DNA of 64,000 nt from Steinernema hermaphroditum (Eukaryota > Nematoda > Chromadorea > Rhabditida > Steinernematidae), in contig CM059622.1 of NCBI GenBank assembly GCA_030435675.1, forward strand, positions 14,322,001-14,386,000, given 5' to 3'. This document shows positions 47,267 through 58,466 of this stretch, piece after piece. Each line of letters begins with the position of its first letter. The first letter of the stretch is position 1. The position numbers and the translations under genes were made by a program. The notes beneath the pieces were generated by a model. The model saw only the letters and a program-made list of their open reading frames with translations, searched no databases and had not been told where the DNA came from.

Positions 47267-47359
47267 GTGACGGCGACCCAGGATTCCTGATGCTTGCACC
47301 TAGAAGCGCTACCGTAGCTAGGGTGCTTTCAAGGTTTAGCGTCGTGAATCCTGCGTCAC
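47267..47359. repeat. Imperfect long hairpin
   Basis: Nested inverted segments: GTGACG / CGTCAC at the ends, CAGGATTC / GAATCCTG inside, and GCACCTAG / CTAGGGTGC around a GCTACCGTAGC tip. The stems stack into one interrupted hairpin of about 93 nt. It may be a structured RNA or a MITE; strand unknown. Confidence 0.55.
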
Positions 47360-48317
47360 CGAGCGTAAGCAACGCCTAACGCCAAGATCTTGATAACTGA
47401 AATGCCTCATAAGCCGTTCCAAGCCCTAACAGAAATTCTTCGCATATCACTTCCACCCTCCTTGCGAAAGTTCGATCTAGAGCACTCGATGTTATAATGC
47501 AAAAACGTACCTCCACAACTCACTAATCGCTGGTCTGTAGACGGTGAACCTCCCTTTAACGAAGTAGACAGCCACGACTGCCCATCCGCCAGTGACCCGC
47601 CTCACCCAAGGGAGGATCGCGTCTTTTCGTCCGTCTCGACCCGCCCTTTCCTAACTAACAGCTTCGAACAAATCCGCTATCCCACGCGCGAGATCATCAT
47701 AAACACGAAGGCGTCGCGTAAACAATACAATTTTCCGGCAAAATACTGATTTGAAAAGAGGCGCACTTCATCAAAGCGCTGATTTGATTTTGGCAAAATT
47801 TCGCCACGCTCCACGTCAGTGTTTACGGTAGGCGCACTGCCCGCGGTATGCGCATAAAGGCACGAAATAAATAACCCACAATTTACGCGGTGGGGAGCGG
47901 AAAAGCGGGCAGTTCGTAAGGTGCCCAAATTAGAAGTTCCAAGGATGCGATTAACTCTGTTTGTGAGCGAGATGTGGGTGGAAGGCTTTTTACGGTTTTC
48001 TTCTGGCACAACTCAATGGCTACGGTGACGCCATGCTATAAATAATGCATGCGGTACATAAGTTACATTTCTCAAAGTTTTTCCTTCGTTAAAATATGCA
48101 TGCGTTTAGACTAATGCAATAAATAAGGGCGACGAAAAAGTATTTGCACTTTGCGTGCACTTTTAATAGTCAAAAGTTGCCACCATTTTTTAGGTTGACC
48201 AGAGGATGTGGCATCTGATCCAGCTTTCTTAAGGAAATAAGATGAACTGAAGATGAGTTTTATAGTTTGTTGAGCAATTTACAATCTTGGATGAAGGTGG
48301 CAAGACAAAACAGGGAC
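47360..48317. other. Intergenic, nothing recognised
   Basis: A somewhat GC-rich stretch at 47540-47960 has no gene model I can support. Confidence 0.35.
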
Positions 48318-48510
48318 AGGGGCCGGCGTTGAACCGACACCTACTGATTATAAATTAAACACGTTTTCAATGAGTCACTGAAACTGTTTAGCAGCCATCT
48401 GTTCTGTCTCTAGGGATGGTAGGCCTTGCGTTTCAGTAGAATGTTTTACTCATTTTAGCTTTTTTGTGAGTAGTGAGTTTTCTTGCCCACCGTAGAACTA
48501 TGGCGCCTCT
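48318..48510 (-). repeat. tRNA-derived SINE-like repeat, copy 3
   Basis: On the minus strand, 48380-48318 reads as A-box-like TGACTCATTG, an anticodon-like arm around TTTATAA, then a T arm GGTGTCGGTTCAACGCCGGCC. About 90 bp further on the plus strand, TTTTCTTGCCCACCGTAGAACTA is a diverged form of the body seen at 17512 and 38217. Confidence 0.45.
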
Positions 48511-49010
48511 ATCCGAAAGACCGTTAGGACACGAGGTCTTTGGAATCCAAACGTACTGAATACTTCGTTCTCAAATGATTTAGAAAATGGAGGAAGCACA
48601 TACCGCATGTCCAACCTTATCATCCACATTGACAATGACCCGATTTTGGATCTGACTTGATTCGCCACAATCATCGTCAATATCACATTCGATACACATT
48701 TCAAATTAACTCTTTTACACCCCATGATCAGGTCTGTGTACAGAGAGTCGAGACTCTCGACAAATGGGCGATATTGGCGAGCGAGCCTTGGTCCCACCAC
48801 GAAAGTGCTCAAATTTTGCCATGAAAACTTGTGTGGATAATTTTCCTAGATGTTACCGTTCACTCGCCATCATTGCCAATGTTAATCGTTCGAAGATTCG
48901 AGTCTTGCTCCGTTTGGACATCAAATTCAAAGAGGGCGAACTCCGAGTTGGACTCGGACTCCATGCAAGCGTAGTAAGGGCAACTCGTTCGATCAGCGTG
49001 CGGTTCAGAG

Positions 49011-49160
49011 ATGGGCAGATACGGATCGGATCGGCTAGCCGTTCAACCGATCCGTCAGCCGGTTGACGGATCGGATCGGCTTTCGTCTTAACTCTCGTAT
49101 CGACTCTCGACTCTCGGCTCGGGTAAAAAACCATACCCTCGAGTCTCGACTCTCGCACAG
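49011..49160. repeat. GC-rich palindromic repeat
   Basis: Direct repeats of CGGATCGGATCGGCT flank inverted CCGATCCGTCAGCCGG, followed by many GACTCTCG words and the end CAGCCCTGCTCTGG, while the left edge is CAGAGATGGGCAGATACGG. The facing 'CAG(G)G' edges resemble hAT-type MITE ends; tentative. Confidence 0.45.
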
Positions 49161-51010
49161 CCCTGCTCTGGATGTGAGAACGAAATACAAGATTAAACAG
49201 ACCAAGGCTCCAGTTACGTTAAGACCAATAGGGAAACACCTGTGATATTCAGCAAAACACCTTCAGTGCACAGCCTAGTTGGACCGAAGAGACGGCCCGA
49301 TGCAAATCGTCCACCAGATCGGCTTATTCTCAGAAGTGCAATCGTCTGTCATTAGGATGTGAATGAGCCACTTCCGCCCAGCAACTTGAACTTAAAAGTG
49401 TAAACAAGGCCAATGAAATAAGAAGAGGTGCTCATCAGCATGCTGAAACCCTAGAATCTTGAAGTTTGTGTTTGGCTGTTTTCTTGGAAAACAGTTGACC
49501 AAAAAACACATCTCGAAGTCCATACATTAATATTAAAAGCGAATTTGAAAGATTTCTAATTGAAAAACATGAATGTGGTGGGCACAAAAGCATGGCGTCG
49601 TCCATCAGAAGTAGATGTGAGATTCAGGATCAATGACTTCGGGTAATACCCTAAGTGTGCTCATAGTTCACTGTAATAACACACTTTTCCAGCGCAAATA
49701 CTGTACCAATTTTCCGTTGGGGTAGCACCCTTGCACATTTTCCTGCACATTTTACTAAAATGTGCTCGATAATAGCTCTGCACCTTCGTTTAATCCTGGT
49801 TTAGTTGTCGTCTAGACGACGTTCCCAGACAAATACTGTCTATTTTCTTAGAATCCCTTATTAGCTTCGTTTACCGCCTTCAATTGGCTCTGTTTAGATA
49901 TCACGAATATTTATGACTGCAATTGAAGAGCAAGTTCGGTGGACGAACTGTACAAGACAATGTAGCCAAACAGTGACATAGCTTAGCATTAGTTGTTCCT
50001 CCAAAAGACGAAGACGACAATGCAAAACACGGTACGCCTTTTAGGGTCATTGCAGGTCCCACAACTCACCTTCATGGTGTTCTTCATCTACTGCTTGAAG
50101 ATGAGGCCCTTGTGGGTGGCTGAGGTGGCTTGATTCCCAAATCTAGTGCGATTTAAGGAGGCCAACAGCCCAGCCTGCACTCAAACCACTGAAACGGACG
50201 GTGCCTTTCAAGTCTATCGATATCAGCCTGCCATATTCCACCGCGAATGGACCAATTACCACTGATTTGCTGATATTCAGATGGATCGCTGGTTGGCACG
50301 TTTCAATGCTCCTTTGCACAATATTTCCCATCGAAGTTCGTCAATTAAAGATTTAGTAGTTCAAGATGATTCAAGACAATTCAAGATGTTCCTGTGTTCC
50401 AAAAAAACGAAAGTGTTCCAAAAACATTGAATCTGATCCACCTGTTAGTATTAGTGATATCCTTGTAGATATCATTCGCTCAAAAAGGCATGTGATGGAA
50501 GAAACATACTTTTACCAGATCAAAATCCTATGTGAGACCGATCAAAGATGCCGACGAGTCCGTACTGATTGGACCGGATTTAAAACTCGAGACTCGATCG
50601 GCATCACTGACCTTGATTGGACACCAACGTGTTATGAGTTTAATCAATTTTTTACACAATAAAAGATGTTGACGCTAGGGGTATACTGTAGTGCGCCCAA
50701 CTCTAACTCCCTCTGCCTTCATTACGCTTTCTGTGCCTTGAGTACAAACTTTATAACTTAACGACTCTATACTTCCCATCTGAAACAATTCCCACTAATC
50801 GACACAATCTAAGACGCCCATTAATTAGCCATAAACCCATCGTAATCCAGTTGGCTGTTGCGATTCTATACGACAGGCAATTAAAAATTCGTTTTCCCAT
50901 CAAATAGAAATATCTCACCAAAAGCGGAAGTGCCATTCTTTATCGCCATCCTCAGTTGGATCTCACGTCATTTTTTCTCCTCACATCACGCAATATCACC
51001 CCGGAGTCCC
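49161..51010. other. Intergenic, nothing recognised
   Basis: AT-rich, short frames only. A 98-codon frame at 50366-50662 has no domain or coding neighbours and is not called. Confidence 0.35.
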
Positions 51011-51056
51011 TAAGCAAAACGAGCTCTGGCCACTGCACCGCGGAGTCACATGCCCT
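51011..51056 (-). pseudogene. tRNA-Trp-like fragment
   Basis: CTGGCCACTGCACCGCGGAGTCACATG resembles the 5' half (acceptor and D arm) of the tRNA-Trp gene at 34164-34190 in the same orientation; the anticodon and T arms are not present. Probably a decayed partial copy. Confidence 0.35.
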
Positions 51057-51531
51057 CTCGCGTGTTTTGCATAAACATCACTAATTAAGAAACTCCGAAG
51101 CCTACGGAAATCCGATCGCACGTTGCGGACAGCAACGCCAGAACGTGCGGAATCGTGCATTCCGACGCTAATCTCCCAATCTCGACTCCTCTCAGCGGGG
51201 GCCAGGCAATTACTTTCGTGGAATCAGAATCACCGACGAACCGACATTTCATCGCCGATGTGCACTTCCGAAAAATGGGAACGGGTCCAATTAATAAATT
51301 AGATTGGACAGGACGATTGATGGGTAGTAGTGGATGATGGCCAGTTTACGAAATAGAGTGGAGGGTGAAAAGGGGAGAAAATGACTTTTTAAAAGTTAGG
51401 GGAGCAGCACGGGTCATTAAGCTTCTTCATTAGGATAACGATGGGGTTAAAATGTGTGGGTTGGAGAAGACTTAAGTGATGTGTGGTGCCTACTGTACTG
51501 GTTTTGAAATGACGAAGAGAGGTTGAGTCTA

Positions 51532-51565
51532 AGGGATAGGGATAGGGATAGGGATAGGGATAGGT
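51532..51565. repeat. ATAGGG microsatellite
   Basis: About five and a half tandem copies of GGGATA. It differs from the nematode telomere unit TTAGGC and is treated as a simple repeat. Confidence 0.85.
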
Positions 51566-52445
51566 CCACATTGGCAATTACGCAGGATGATATCATAAAT
51601 TTTTGCGGGCAATCTCAATGCCAATGCATCTTACACTGCTCAAAATTAATGCAAAATCATATTTCTTATATCCTCGAACTGACATGCCTAAGAATGAGAT
51701 CTCAAAAGTGAATCCACGTCCACGAAAACAACACAACGAGCCCTTGTCATGTCCATCCGTCTACTTCTCATCTCACCGAACACCAAAAACCGAACTTTGC
51801 CACCTTTGTTCAGCATGTCATAAGCTGGAACCCGAAGAAAAACACATTTTAATATTTAATTTTTTGCTCAAAGAGCGCATGATGAATTAGCTCGTGACTC
51901 TGGAAAACTTGCAAAACGAGCTCGTTTTTGAAATAGGAGAGTTCTCGGAATTTTGAGGGAGACTCGACTTTCTGACGTGCACGTATAGCAAAATAGGGAA
52001 CCGATGAAAGCTCATGTTATATTCAAGCACTCCCGAAAATGAGGGAAACACGGGTGATCCTGATACAAAGTTGAAGGTACCTCAAATCTATGACATTAGG
52101 TAGAAATTGTATAGAACCGAACAAAAGTTGTGGAATGATCACGTCACAGGCGATGATAAACAATTACTCATTTGAATAATTCAGGCTTCCGACACAAATA
52201 GGTTACTCACCGCTTAGAAAAACTCTTTGTACCATTTGAAAAACATCATTCTCAGCCGTCGAATTTGATATTCATGGCCCGTCTGGTGCTAAACCGTGAG
52301 TGGCACCAGGTGCGTTCTTCATATGCATCCGATATTCATCAATGCCCGTTTGGCAACAGGTGAGATATCGAAAAACAACGTTTATTCTTAAAAGATGTAC
52401 ACAACCGTATTGGGTGATCGATACTCGAGAGGCCGCAGATTTGAA
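51566..52445. other. Intergenic, nothing recognised
   Basis: No supportable gene; ends at the stop of the next minus-strand gene. Confidence 0.4.
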
Positions 52446-52974
52446 CTACGAAACACTACCGCGGGACACAATCAGCGCACAGTATCTTCGTCCTCTCAAT
52501 ACACTTTGCTGCTAAATGTTCGCCGTGTTGTACATTATCAAGTGTCAAATGGCTCCCGGATCCAGAACTCACCGATGTTCCGTCCACCAGTGTCTGGCTT
52601 CTCCAATTCCATCGTTCATAGGAACAGCGGACACCAATTGATGAGCCCTTTCGAAACGGTTCTCCATTCCAATTTTGTGCTACAGAAAGGACAAATGAGT
52701 TGTAGAAGTTCTTGGAGCTATTTGTACTCCAATTTGGAAAGGTCGTTCGCCAATCGACAAGTACAGAACTTGTGGACACTATTTCCAGAGTAATTTCACA
52801 ATATTCATCAAAAAATTCAGCAATCTCAAAGACTGCTCAACTAGGAATACCCATGTCGTCGTCAATGCTCACTTTTGAGGTACACTGAAGAGCGGTCTTG
52901 CAGAAGAAAGAGATCAGCAATGACAATGACAATCGGATCGTAAAAGTCGCGCGTCGAATTTGAAGAGATGCGTC
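52446..52974 (-). CDS. Unknown small gene, 5' end unresolved
   Basis: Three in-phase exons: about 52974-52873, 52832-52573 and 52511-52446, separated by 40- and 61-nt GT-AG introns. About 140 residues are recovered (DFYDPIVIVIADL, then FEIAEFFDEYCEITLEIVS, FPNWSTNSSKNFYNSF, SYERWNWRSQTLVDGTS and a short C-terminus). The reading is soluble and strand-rich with two N-x-S sequons; an NTF2-like or secreted fold is possible but unproven. I do not recognise the family. It follows the ABHD5-like gene on the same strand by about 320 bp. Confidence 0.4.
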
Positions 52975-53295
52975 ACCGTTTGGATGACTGTTAACCTTCC
53001 AACTACTCAAAAGGCCAAATGATGCATGTGTTGTTGCGCTAGAAGTAATCAAATTATCCATGTGTAGAACTAAATGTCACTTCCTTATATCGTGCACCCT
53101 TCCAGATATAATGTAGTCTTTTATTTTCCAATTACCCCACAGATGCAATGCAATTGCCTTTCCACGAGGGTGTAACATCATCTCTATTGGGAACGAGGAA
53201 CAAATTTAGTAATTTACAAATAACAAATCTGATGCACGTGCCGTACCGGTATGGATTGAGCGAATTGTCGGTGAAGGTTGTATAAGCGGAGGTAA

Positions 53296-55477
53296 TTAGT
53301 GATTCTCGTGCGGGTTCTCAAAGTAGAGAATGTCTTTGTTTTCGTCGACTCTGTCGCAGACGACCAAAATGTCGTTGTTGAACTCCTCCGGGGCTTCGCA
53401 GTGCGGACGTGACCCGCACCAGATTTCCTGAATGCCGAGGTCATTAGTTGATTAGGGGAGAGTCAATGTGGGTGGCTGCGGGGGTTATGGTAAAGTCAGA
53501 ATACGAAATGAATCATCGCTTCATCATAAGGTACTCATAGAGAGATTATAGTGTGCTAAAGAACGAGTCCAGAGTACAAAGTGACGCTCTGCAGCACGGC
53601 ATGTGACCGGTATGTCATTAGGCACTCTGTGCAAAAAGAAAAGCAGCCAATGAAAATGTGTTAAAAAACAATTTGTCTTCGAACTCCTCGTCGAAAAGAG
53701 AATAGAATGTGGCATCACTTTGTATGAGTGACTCTTGAATAAAAAAACGCAAAAGGTGTACTAAAAATCCAAGGTTGGTTTGGGTTTGGAAGAAGACTCT
53801 GATCGGACTTTGGCTTTCAAATGGACTCTCTTCTTCCTCAATAACTGATTTGAAGCAGATGGATATCCTGCGTACCTGTACACACGTAAATGACTCAGGC
53901 CGCTTGTCCTGCAACTCTTTCGGAAGCTCTCTGTCAAAGTTGCTTCGGCTTCCGAAGATCAGTGTCACCGGCAGCTTGAAGTCGACATTTCCGAAGCGGT
54001 GAATCATCGGTCGGCGGGGCCAGCAGAAGTGCGACATCGTCACGAAGGAACGCTCTCCCGAAGGGTCTTGCGCATTGCACTCATAGAAGTAGTAGGAAAA
54101 GGCCTTCGGCTTCCATGGGGCGAAGTTCTTCATGTGCGAGGCGTTGAACATTCGGAAGACTCCAGGGGCTGCAGCATTAAAATACATCACCATCATGACA
54201 TAAATACGAAGGCTACCTATTCCAAGTGGACCTAAAAGACGAACAAAGAACAGCGGCAACATCAGGCTTGTGAGCGCACCGATTCCTCTCATCCAAACGG
54301 GGAAGTCTTGCAACTGAAATGCGCTATGATAGGCATGGAGTACTGCAACTTGCCAGATTCTCGTCCGTATGTGGTTCCTCTTGGAAGCCCCACGGTTCCA
54401 CGAGAACAAGATGACGAACTCTGCTGGGGTGCTCCAAACTGTAGGAAGATGCGATGAAACCGCCTGAAACATACGGACAAACTGAGTTACAATTCCATAA
54501 TAGAGCCATGCTTGCAAGGCTCATCGTAATGAGAGAAGAGTGATGGAAGTGGAAAAAGATAGCTTACCGAACTGATGACCCAACAAGACCATCTTATCAA
54601 TTCCCATAGCTTTTCTCCAATCTTCTAGAGCCGAAACATAATCCAATTCTGTCAAAGTGGCGCATGGAGACGTGTCATAACGTCCAGATCGGCCGAATCC
54701 TGAAAAATAAAACGTTCATAGAAAGAACAAGGGCAATGTAACCCCAGAATGGTCCATTCTTCCCACGTCGAGATTCAACAGATCCACTCGACAGGGGTTA
54801 GGGAGCTAGCCTTCAGAATAACATTAATGCGAGGCCATGTGAGGACATATTCGTCTACAGGAATCAAGTGTGTACGTACCCAGAATATCGACAGCATAAG
54901 TAGGCCTGTGGTCAGCGAAGTCCTTGATGTTCCTCGCCCAGCAACCTACACCGCCTCCCATCTCGTGCAGCAGTACCAGAGGCACTTTGTCAGCTCTGTA
55001 CTCCAACGAATTCGGATTATCCGCGCGAATTGAGTAGAGAAACGTCTTCTTCTTGAGGACCTTAACTGAAAACGCGTATATCTTGTGGCATTTTCGGCCA
55101 ACGCTCACCTCAGTTCTGAAGCTTTCGAACTGCACCGTCTTCGCCGCTTCCGAAAAGAGCGCCGCCTCCGATTGCGCGATTCCTTCTTCTGTTGGCCTCG
55201 GTAGATGGAGACATTCCCTAAACTCAGCATTTGGATCAAAATAACGGAGAGTCGCTTACCCGACGAATCCAAACGCTCTGCAAAACACGTATGAGAACGG
55301 GAACGTGATAATTTTGACGAAATAGTACAGAAACTCGACGTAGAGCAGGATTCCCCAGGAAATCAAATTGAAGAAGGAGGCGAAGAGGCTGCTCGAATGG
55401 TGGCTGTGATTGTTGATGGAGGAACAGGTGAGCCGCGGAGCATGGCGGTGGTTGTACTCCAGATGCTCGATTGACAT
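53296..55477 (-). CDS. abhd-5: ABHD4/5-like (CGI-58) pseudo-hydrolase, frame break in last exon
   Basis: Exons 55477-55260, 55217-55109, 55060-54880, 54699-54568, 54463-54354, 54313-54217, 54168-53876 and 53427-53296; 423 residues. The family is fixed by [11 protein letters not shown], the DILGFGRSGR turn, the VEPWGF block, the PSGE segment and a PEEFNNDI C-terminus, in the order of mammalian ABHD5, which co-activates triglyceride lipase at lipid droplets. The nucleophile elbow reads GHQFGG: Gln where active hydrolases have Ser and ABHD5 has Asn, so no catalysis is expected. The fifth intron is GC-AG and only 40 nt. In the last exon the histidine motif SGAGH lies in a different frame from PEEFN; one missing base would join them, so the in-frame product reads [13 protein letters not shown] and lacks the motif. 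The N-terminus has a hydrophobic hairpin (about residues 33-65). Confidence 0.85.
54314..54353 (-). other. 40-nt GC-AG intron of the ABHD5-like gene
   Basis: The donor is CTG|GCAAGT, the standard context of rare GC introns, and the acceptor is CATTTCAG|TTG. Only this split joins HTDENL to [10 protein letters not shown] in frame, matching the spacing of the family between VEPWGF and PVWxR. The GT nearby would give the wrong frame. Confidence 0.75.
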
Positions 55478-55483
55478 CGTCGC

Positions 55484-55486
55484 CTG
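55484..55486 (-). promoter_or_regulatory. Probable spliced-leader acceptor, ABHD5-like gene
   Basis: Minus-strand GTCGGTTTGCAG ends six bases before the ATG at 55477. Confidence 0.45.
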
Positions 55487-56686
55487 CAAACCGACACCAA
55501 TAAGAAGAAGAAAAGGAATAAAAGCGACGCGCGATACCAACTGATAACGCGCCAGCGGAAGGCGCTAGAGATAAGACCGAGAGGTGAGCAGTTTTTTATT
55601 AAATGCGCACTTTGACCACAGCAACTTAGATAAACATCCTGAAAATCTCATTTACACGAACATATGATATTTACAAACACCGAATCATGTGCGAACGAGA
55701 AGCAAGAATCGACTGAAACAGAATGGATTGGTGAAGGTCATGTGCCAAATCGAATTTCACGGCAACTTTCTCCGGTCAAAGTCCTCTGGGTGGTTCGCGC
55801 GCCGCGTTCTCAGAAAGAACGCTCTTTTCCAAGTAAACAATCTTGTGTTTGGCCACCAAACAAACGTTGCTTCCCTCTTTCTCGTGTATCTGATGCTGTT
55901 CTATTCGCGTGATTTTCACAGCTTTCCTTCTGCGCCATGAACAAACCGTATAATATCGGCCACTTAAACGATGATTCAGCTGGAACGCTTCCGTCACCGC
56001 TATTCGTTATGCTAATCAGCGTTCGGATTCCATAAAAAGCGCCTACGGCGTTTTGCCATCCACTTTTATGTGCAAAACCATTTGAACGCTTCCATTCCTT
56101 CGCGGTTCTGGTTTCTTGCGTCTCCGAAATATTTTTTGGACCGCCGGACAAAAATAAATGACTTTGTTTTGGGTCCGCTGTGGATGTTAGTCAGATTGGA
56201 ATGGGGAGAATGGCGTCGCGGATCGATTGTTTTCTGCAAAATCCAGCGAGAAGTCGCTGTTTTGTTGGATGTCAGTGGTCATGCACAGAAGCACACTTCC
56301 AAGCTCTATGAAGTCCTCATTGTCAGAGCAGCTCTTTGTTGACTGTTTACCATTCTGATTCCAAAAGTCCATGGGAAATTGGTACCTTTTTATGTGAAGC
56401 TTCAGTTCGAATCCACAACAAACAATTTTCCTGTTCTAAATCAAATAAGCATTCCCGTTACGCTGTGTTCGGTTCAATTCGGGGAAAACACACACGGTGA
56501 CGCCACTCATATTTATTTTTACGGCTTAACGAGATCTCGTCGCTTTTTCCGGCGAGTTCAAAGCCCATTTATATCCACCGTAAACAGGGCTTTATTTCCT
56601 CACGCAGCTCCCTGTCGCGAATGGTTCCACCGAATCAATTCAATTTCGTTATTTTCTTGTTTTCTCGTTCATTAATTACTCTTTTT
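55487..56686. other. Divergent promoter region
   Basis: About 1.2 kb between the divergent ABHD5-like (-) and SENP8-like (+) genes. Short frames only; it should hold both promoters. Confidence 0.5.
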
Positions 56687-56689
56687 CAG
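56680..56689 (+). promoter_or_regulatory. Probable spliced-leader acceptor of ulp-3
   Basis: TTACTCTTTTTCAG ends at 56689, 14 nt before the ATG at 56704; an excellent nematode acceptor with no upstream coding exon. Confidence 0.6.
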
Positions 56690-56703
56690 ATTGTATTGCT
56701 ACA

Positions 56704-58172
56704 ATGAGGGCAGTAAGCAGCGATCCGCACATATGCTCCGTTGGCGAGGCCAACATCTACAGATCAGACTTGGAATCGCTGACGAAAGGTCGGTGGCTCA
56801 CCGATGCCATCCTCGACTTCGCAAAAGAGTACTGCATCGAAGCGCTCGATGAGGATACGAAGAAGAAGGTACGCATTTTTGAACGCCTTCCTTTCACAAA
56901 TGTCTTCCAAATAATAGTTGAAGTAGCGAAATATGTTTCCGATAACCTGATAACGTGCTTCTTCAACATTAAATTTTAGTTACGTGGGAAACCGGTTTGG
57001 TTATGTCATCGTCGCCCGAGTTATCGGTAATTCTGAGTTTTATGCGACTTTTTACGGTTACCGGTCCTGCAATCTGCGAATTCCGAATAACAGGGATGTA
57101 TGTAACACATTTCATGCTGGGATTTTTTTTAGTAGAGCAGGAACAACTTGCTAATGCGGGAACTGGCTACAGTAATCGATCTTACAAAAAACCATGTGGG
57201 ATTTCGATCTGTAGATGCTGGTCTCGCCAACAGACCAGAATGTCGGCAGTTCTTCTACCTGCACTTAGAGTACGAAAGTACCGAGAGAATCAGCGCGCGA
57301 GTTCGCGGGCGCAATAGATCAGCGGAGGAAAAAAATAGTGTCTAGAAGATCATTCGACGATGTCACTTCTGTTGTGTTCGTTCCTAAAACGCATTTTCTG
57401 CTTTTCCTGGTTTGTCTGCATGAAGATAAGATTGCTATTGGGTAGGAAATGCATTCTCGGAACCCACAGCGGCGACTCGTCGTATAAATTTGTTTACCAC
57501 TTCGAGAAAACCATTCGTTTTATTTCCCCGCCACTTCCTTGTTTTTCACTAACCCTTTCCTGTTTTCAGATCTCAGTCGTTAGCCCGGTCTTCTGCCAAA
57601 TGCTGCGCTTCTGCGGCACGATCGAAGAAGTCGCCTCTCTCTGCTCTGACTTTGGCCTCTCTGCCTCCAAATGGACTCTCTTCCTTCTCAACAACTCTTT
57701 CGACTCGGAACGCGCCTACTCCGGCACTCACTGGTCTCTGCTGGTCTTCGATCCTCTCGAACGGCGCTTTGCGATCTACGATTCCATCAGCGGCGACTAC
57801 AGTTCCCGTCTAGCCGCGTCTCAGGTACCCACCGTAATCGCCTAATTACCCATTTATGTCCATGTTTTTGCAGATCGTCGAAGCGGTGAGTCCCGTTCTA
57901 GGCGCGCCGAAGGATAATCTCTCAATAGCGGATGCGCACTCATCGAAGCAGCAGAACTCGTCTGACTGTGGAATGTACACAATAGAGCACATGGCCGCCA
58001 TCATCCAGGTAGTCCGCCGAAAAACTTTCCCCTCATCACACCGATTGTTTAGGCGGTGAAAAACGATACAAACGTGGATCTCGACCATATCACCCCGGCG
58101 TACATCGACGATCGCCGCGAGGAATGGAAGAAGATAATCGTAGGGCGCGCGGCGTCGAATCGGCGAATCTGA
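56704..58172 (+). CDS. ulp-3: NEDD8-specific protease (SENP8/NEDP1, ULP-3 type)
   Basis: Four exons, 56704-56868, 57570-57824, 57874-58008 and 58053-58172, all phase 0 with GT-AG introns; 224 residues, close to human SENP8 length. C48-family cysteine protease fold: W in KGRWLTDAIL near the start (substrate channel), catalytic histidine in YSGTHWSLLVFD, aspartate in IYDSISGD, the oxyanion glutamine in SSKQQNSSDCGM and the nucleophile cysteine in DCGMYTIEH. The GTHWSLLV block and short length point to the NEDD8 rather than the SUMO branch. The enzyme trims pro-NEDD8 and removes NEDD8 from substrates in the cytosol and nucleus. The first intron is 701 nt, the others 44-49. Complete, no damage. 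Confidence 0.93.
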
Positions 58173-58466
58173 TTTGGAGTGGCGTTGTTTTGTTAAATGT
58201 GGTAGATTACAAGAGGATGTTTTTGTTTGATGGCCGTCACCGTCGCCACTAATAGCCACCGCCTCCAGAAGACGTCTGCGCCGATGATGATGACCTTATT
58301 GGGGGCGATCAGCAGCGACAGCCTTGAGAAGACCTTTTTTGCGGTGTGGTGCGCTGCTGGAGAAGGCGGAGTCGCTTTACTTTGTGTGTGTTGATTGTAC
58401 GCAGAAGGCGTCAGTCGTCCTGTCTTGCATATCCACGTGTGATCGCGTGTTGATTGCGCCCGGGTC

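Noticed and set aside
51532..51565. GGGATA tandem as an interstitial telomere
   Set aside because: The nematode telomere unit is TTAGGC; this is a short microsatellite.
56997..57345. Overlapping plus-strand frames in the first ulp-3 intron
   Set aside because: No domain, no splice context, and the flanking protease exons join in phase without them.
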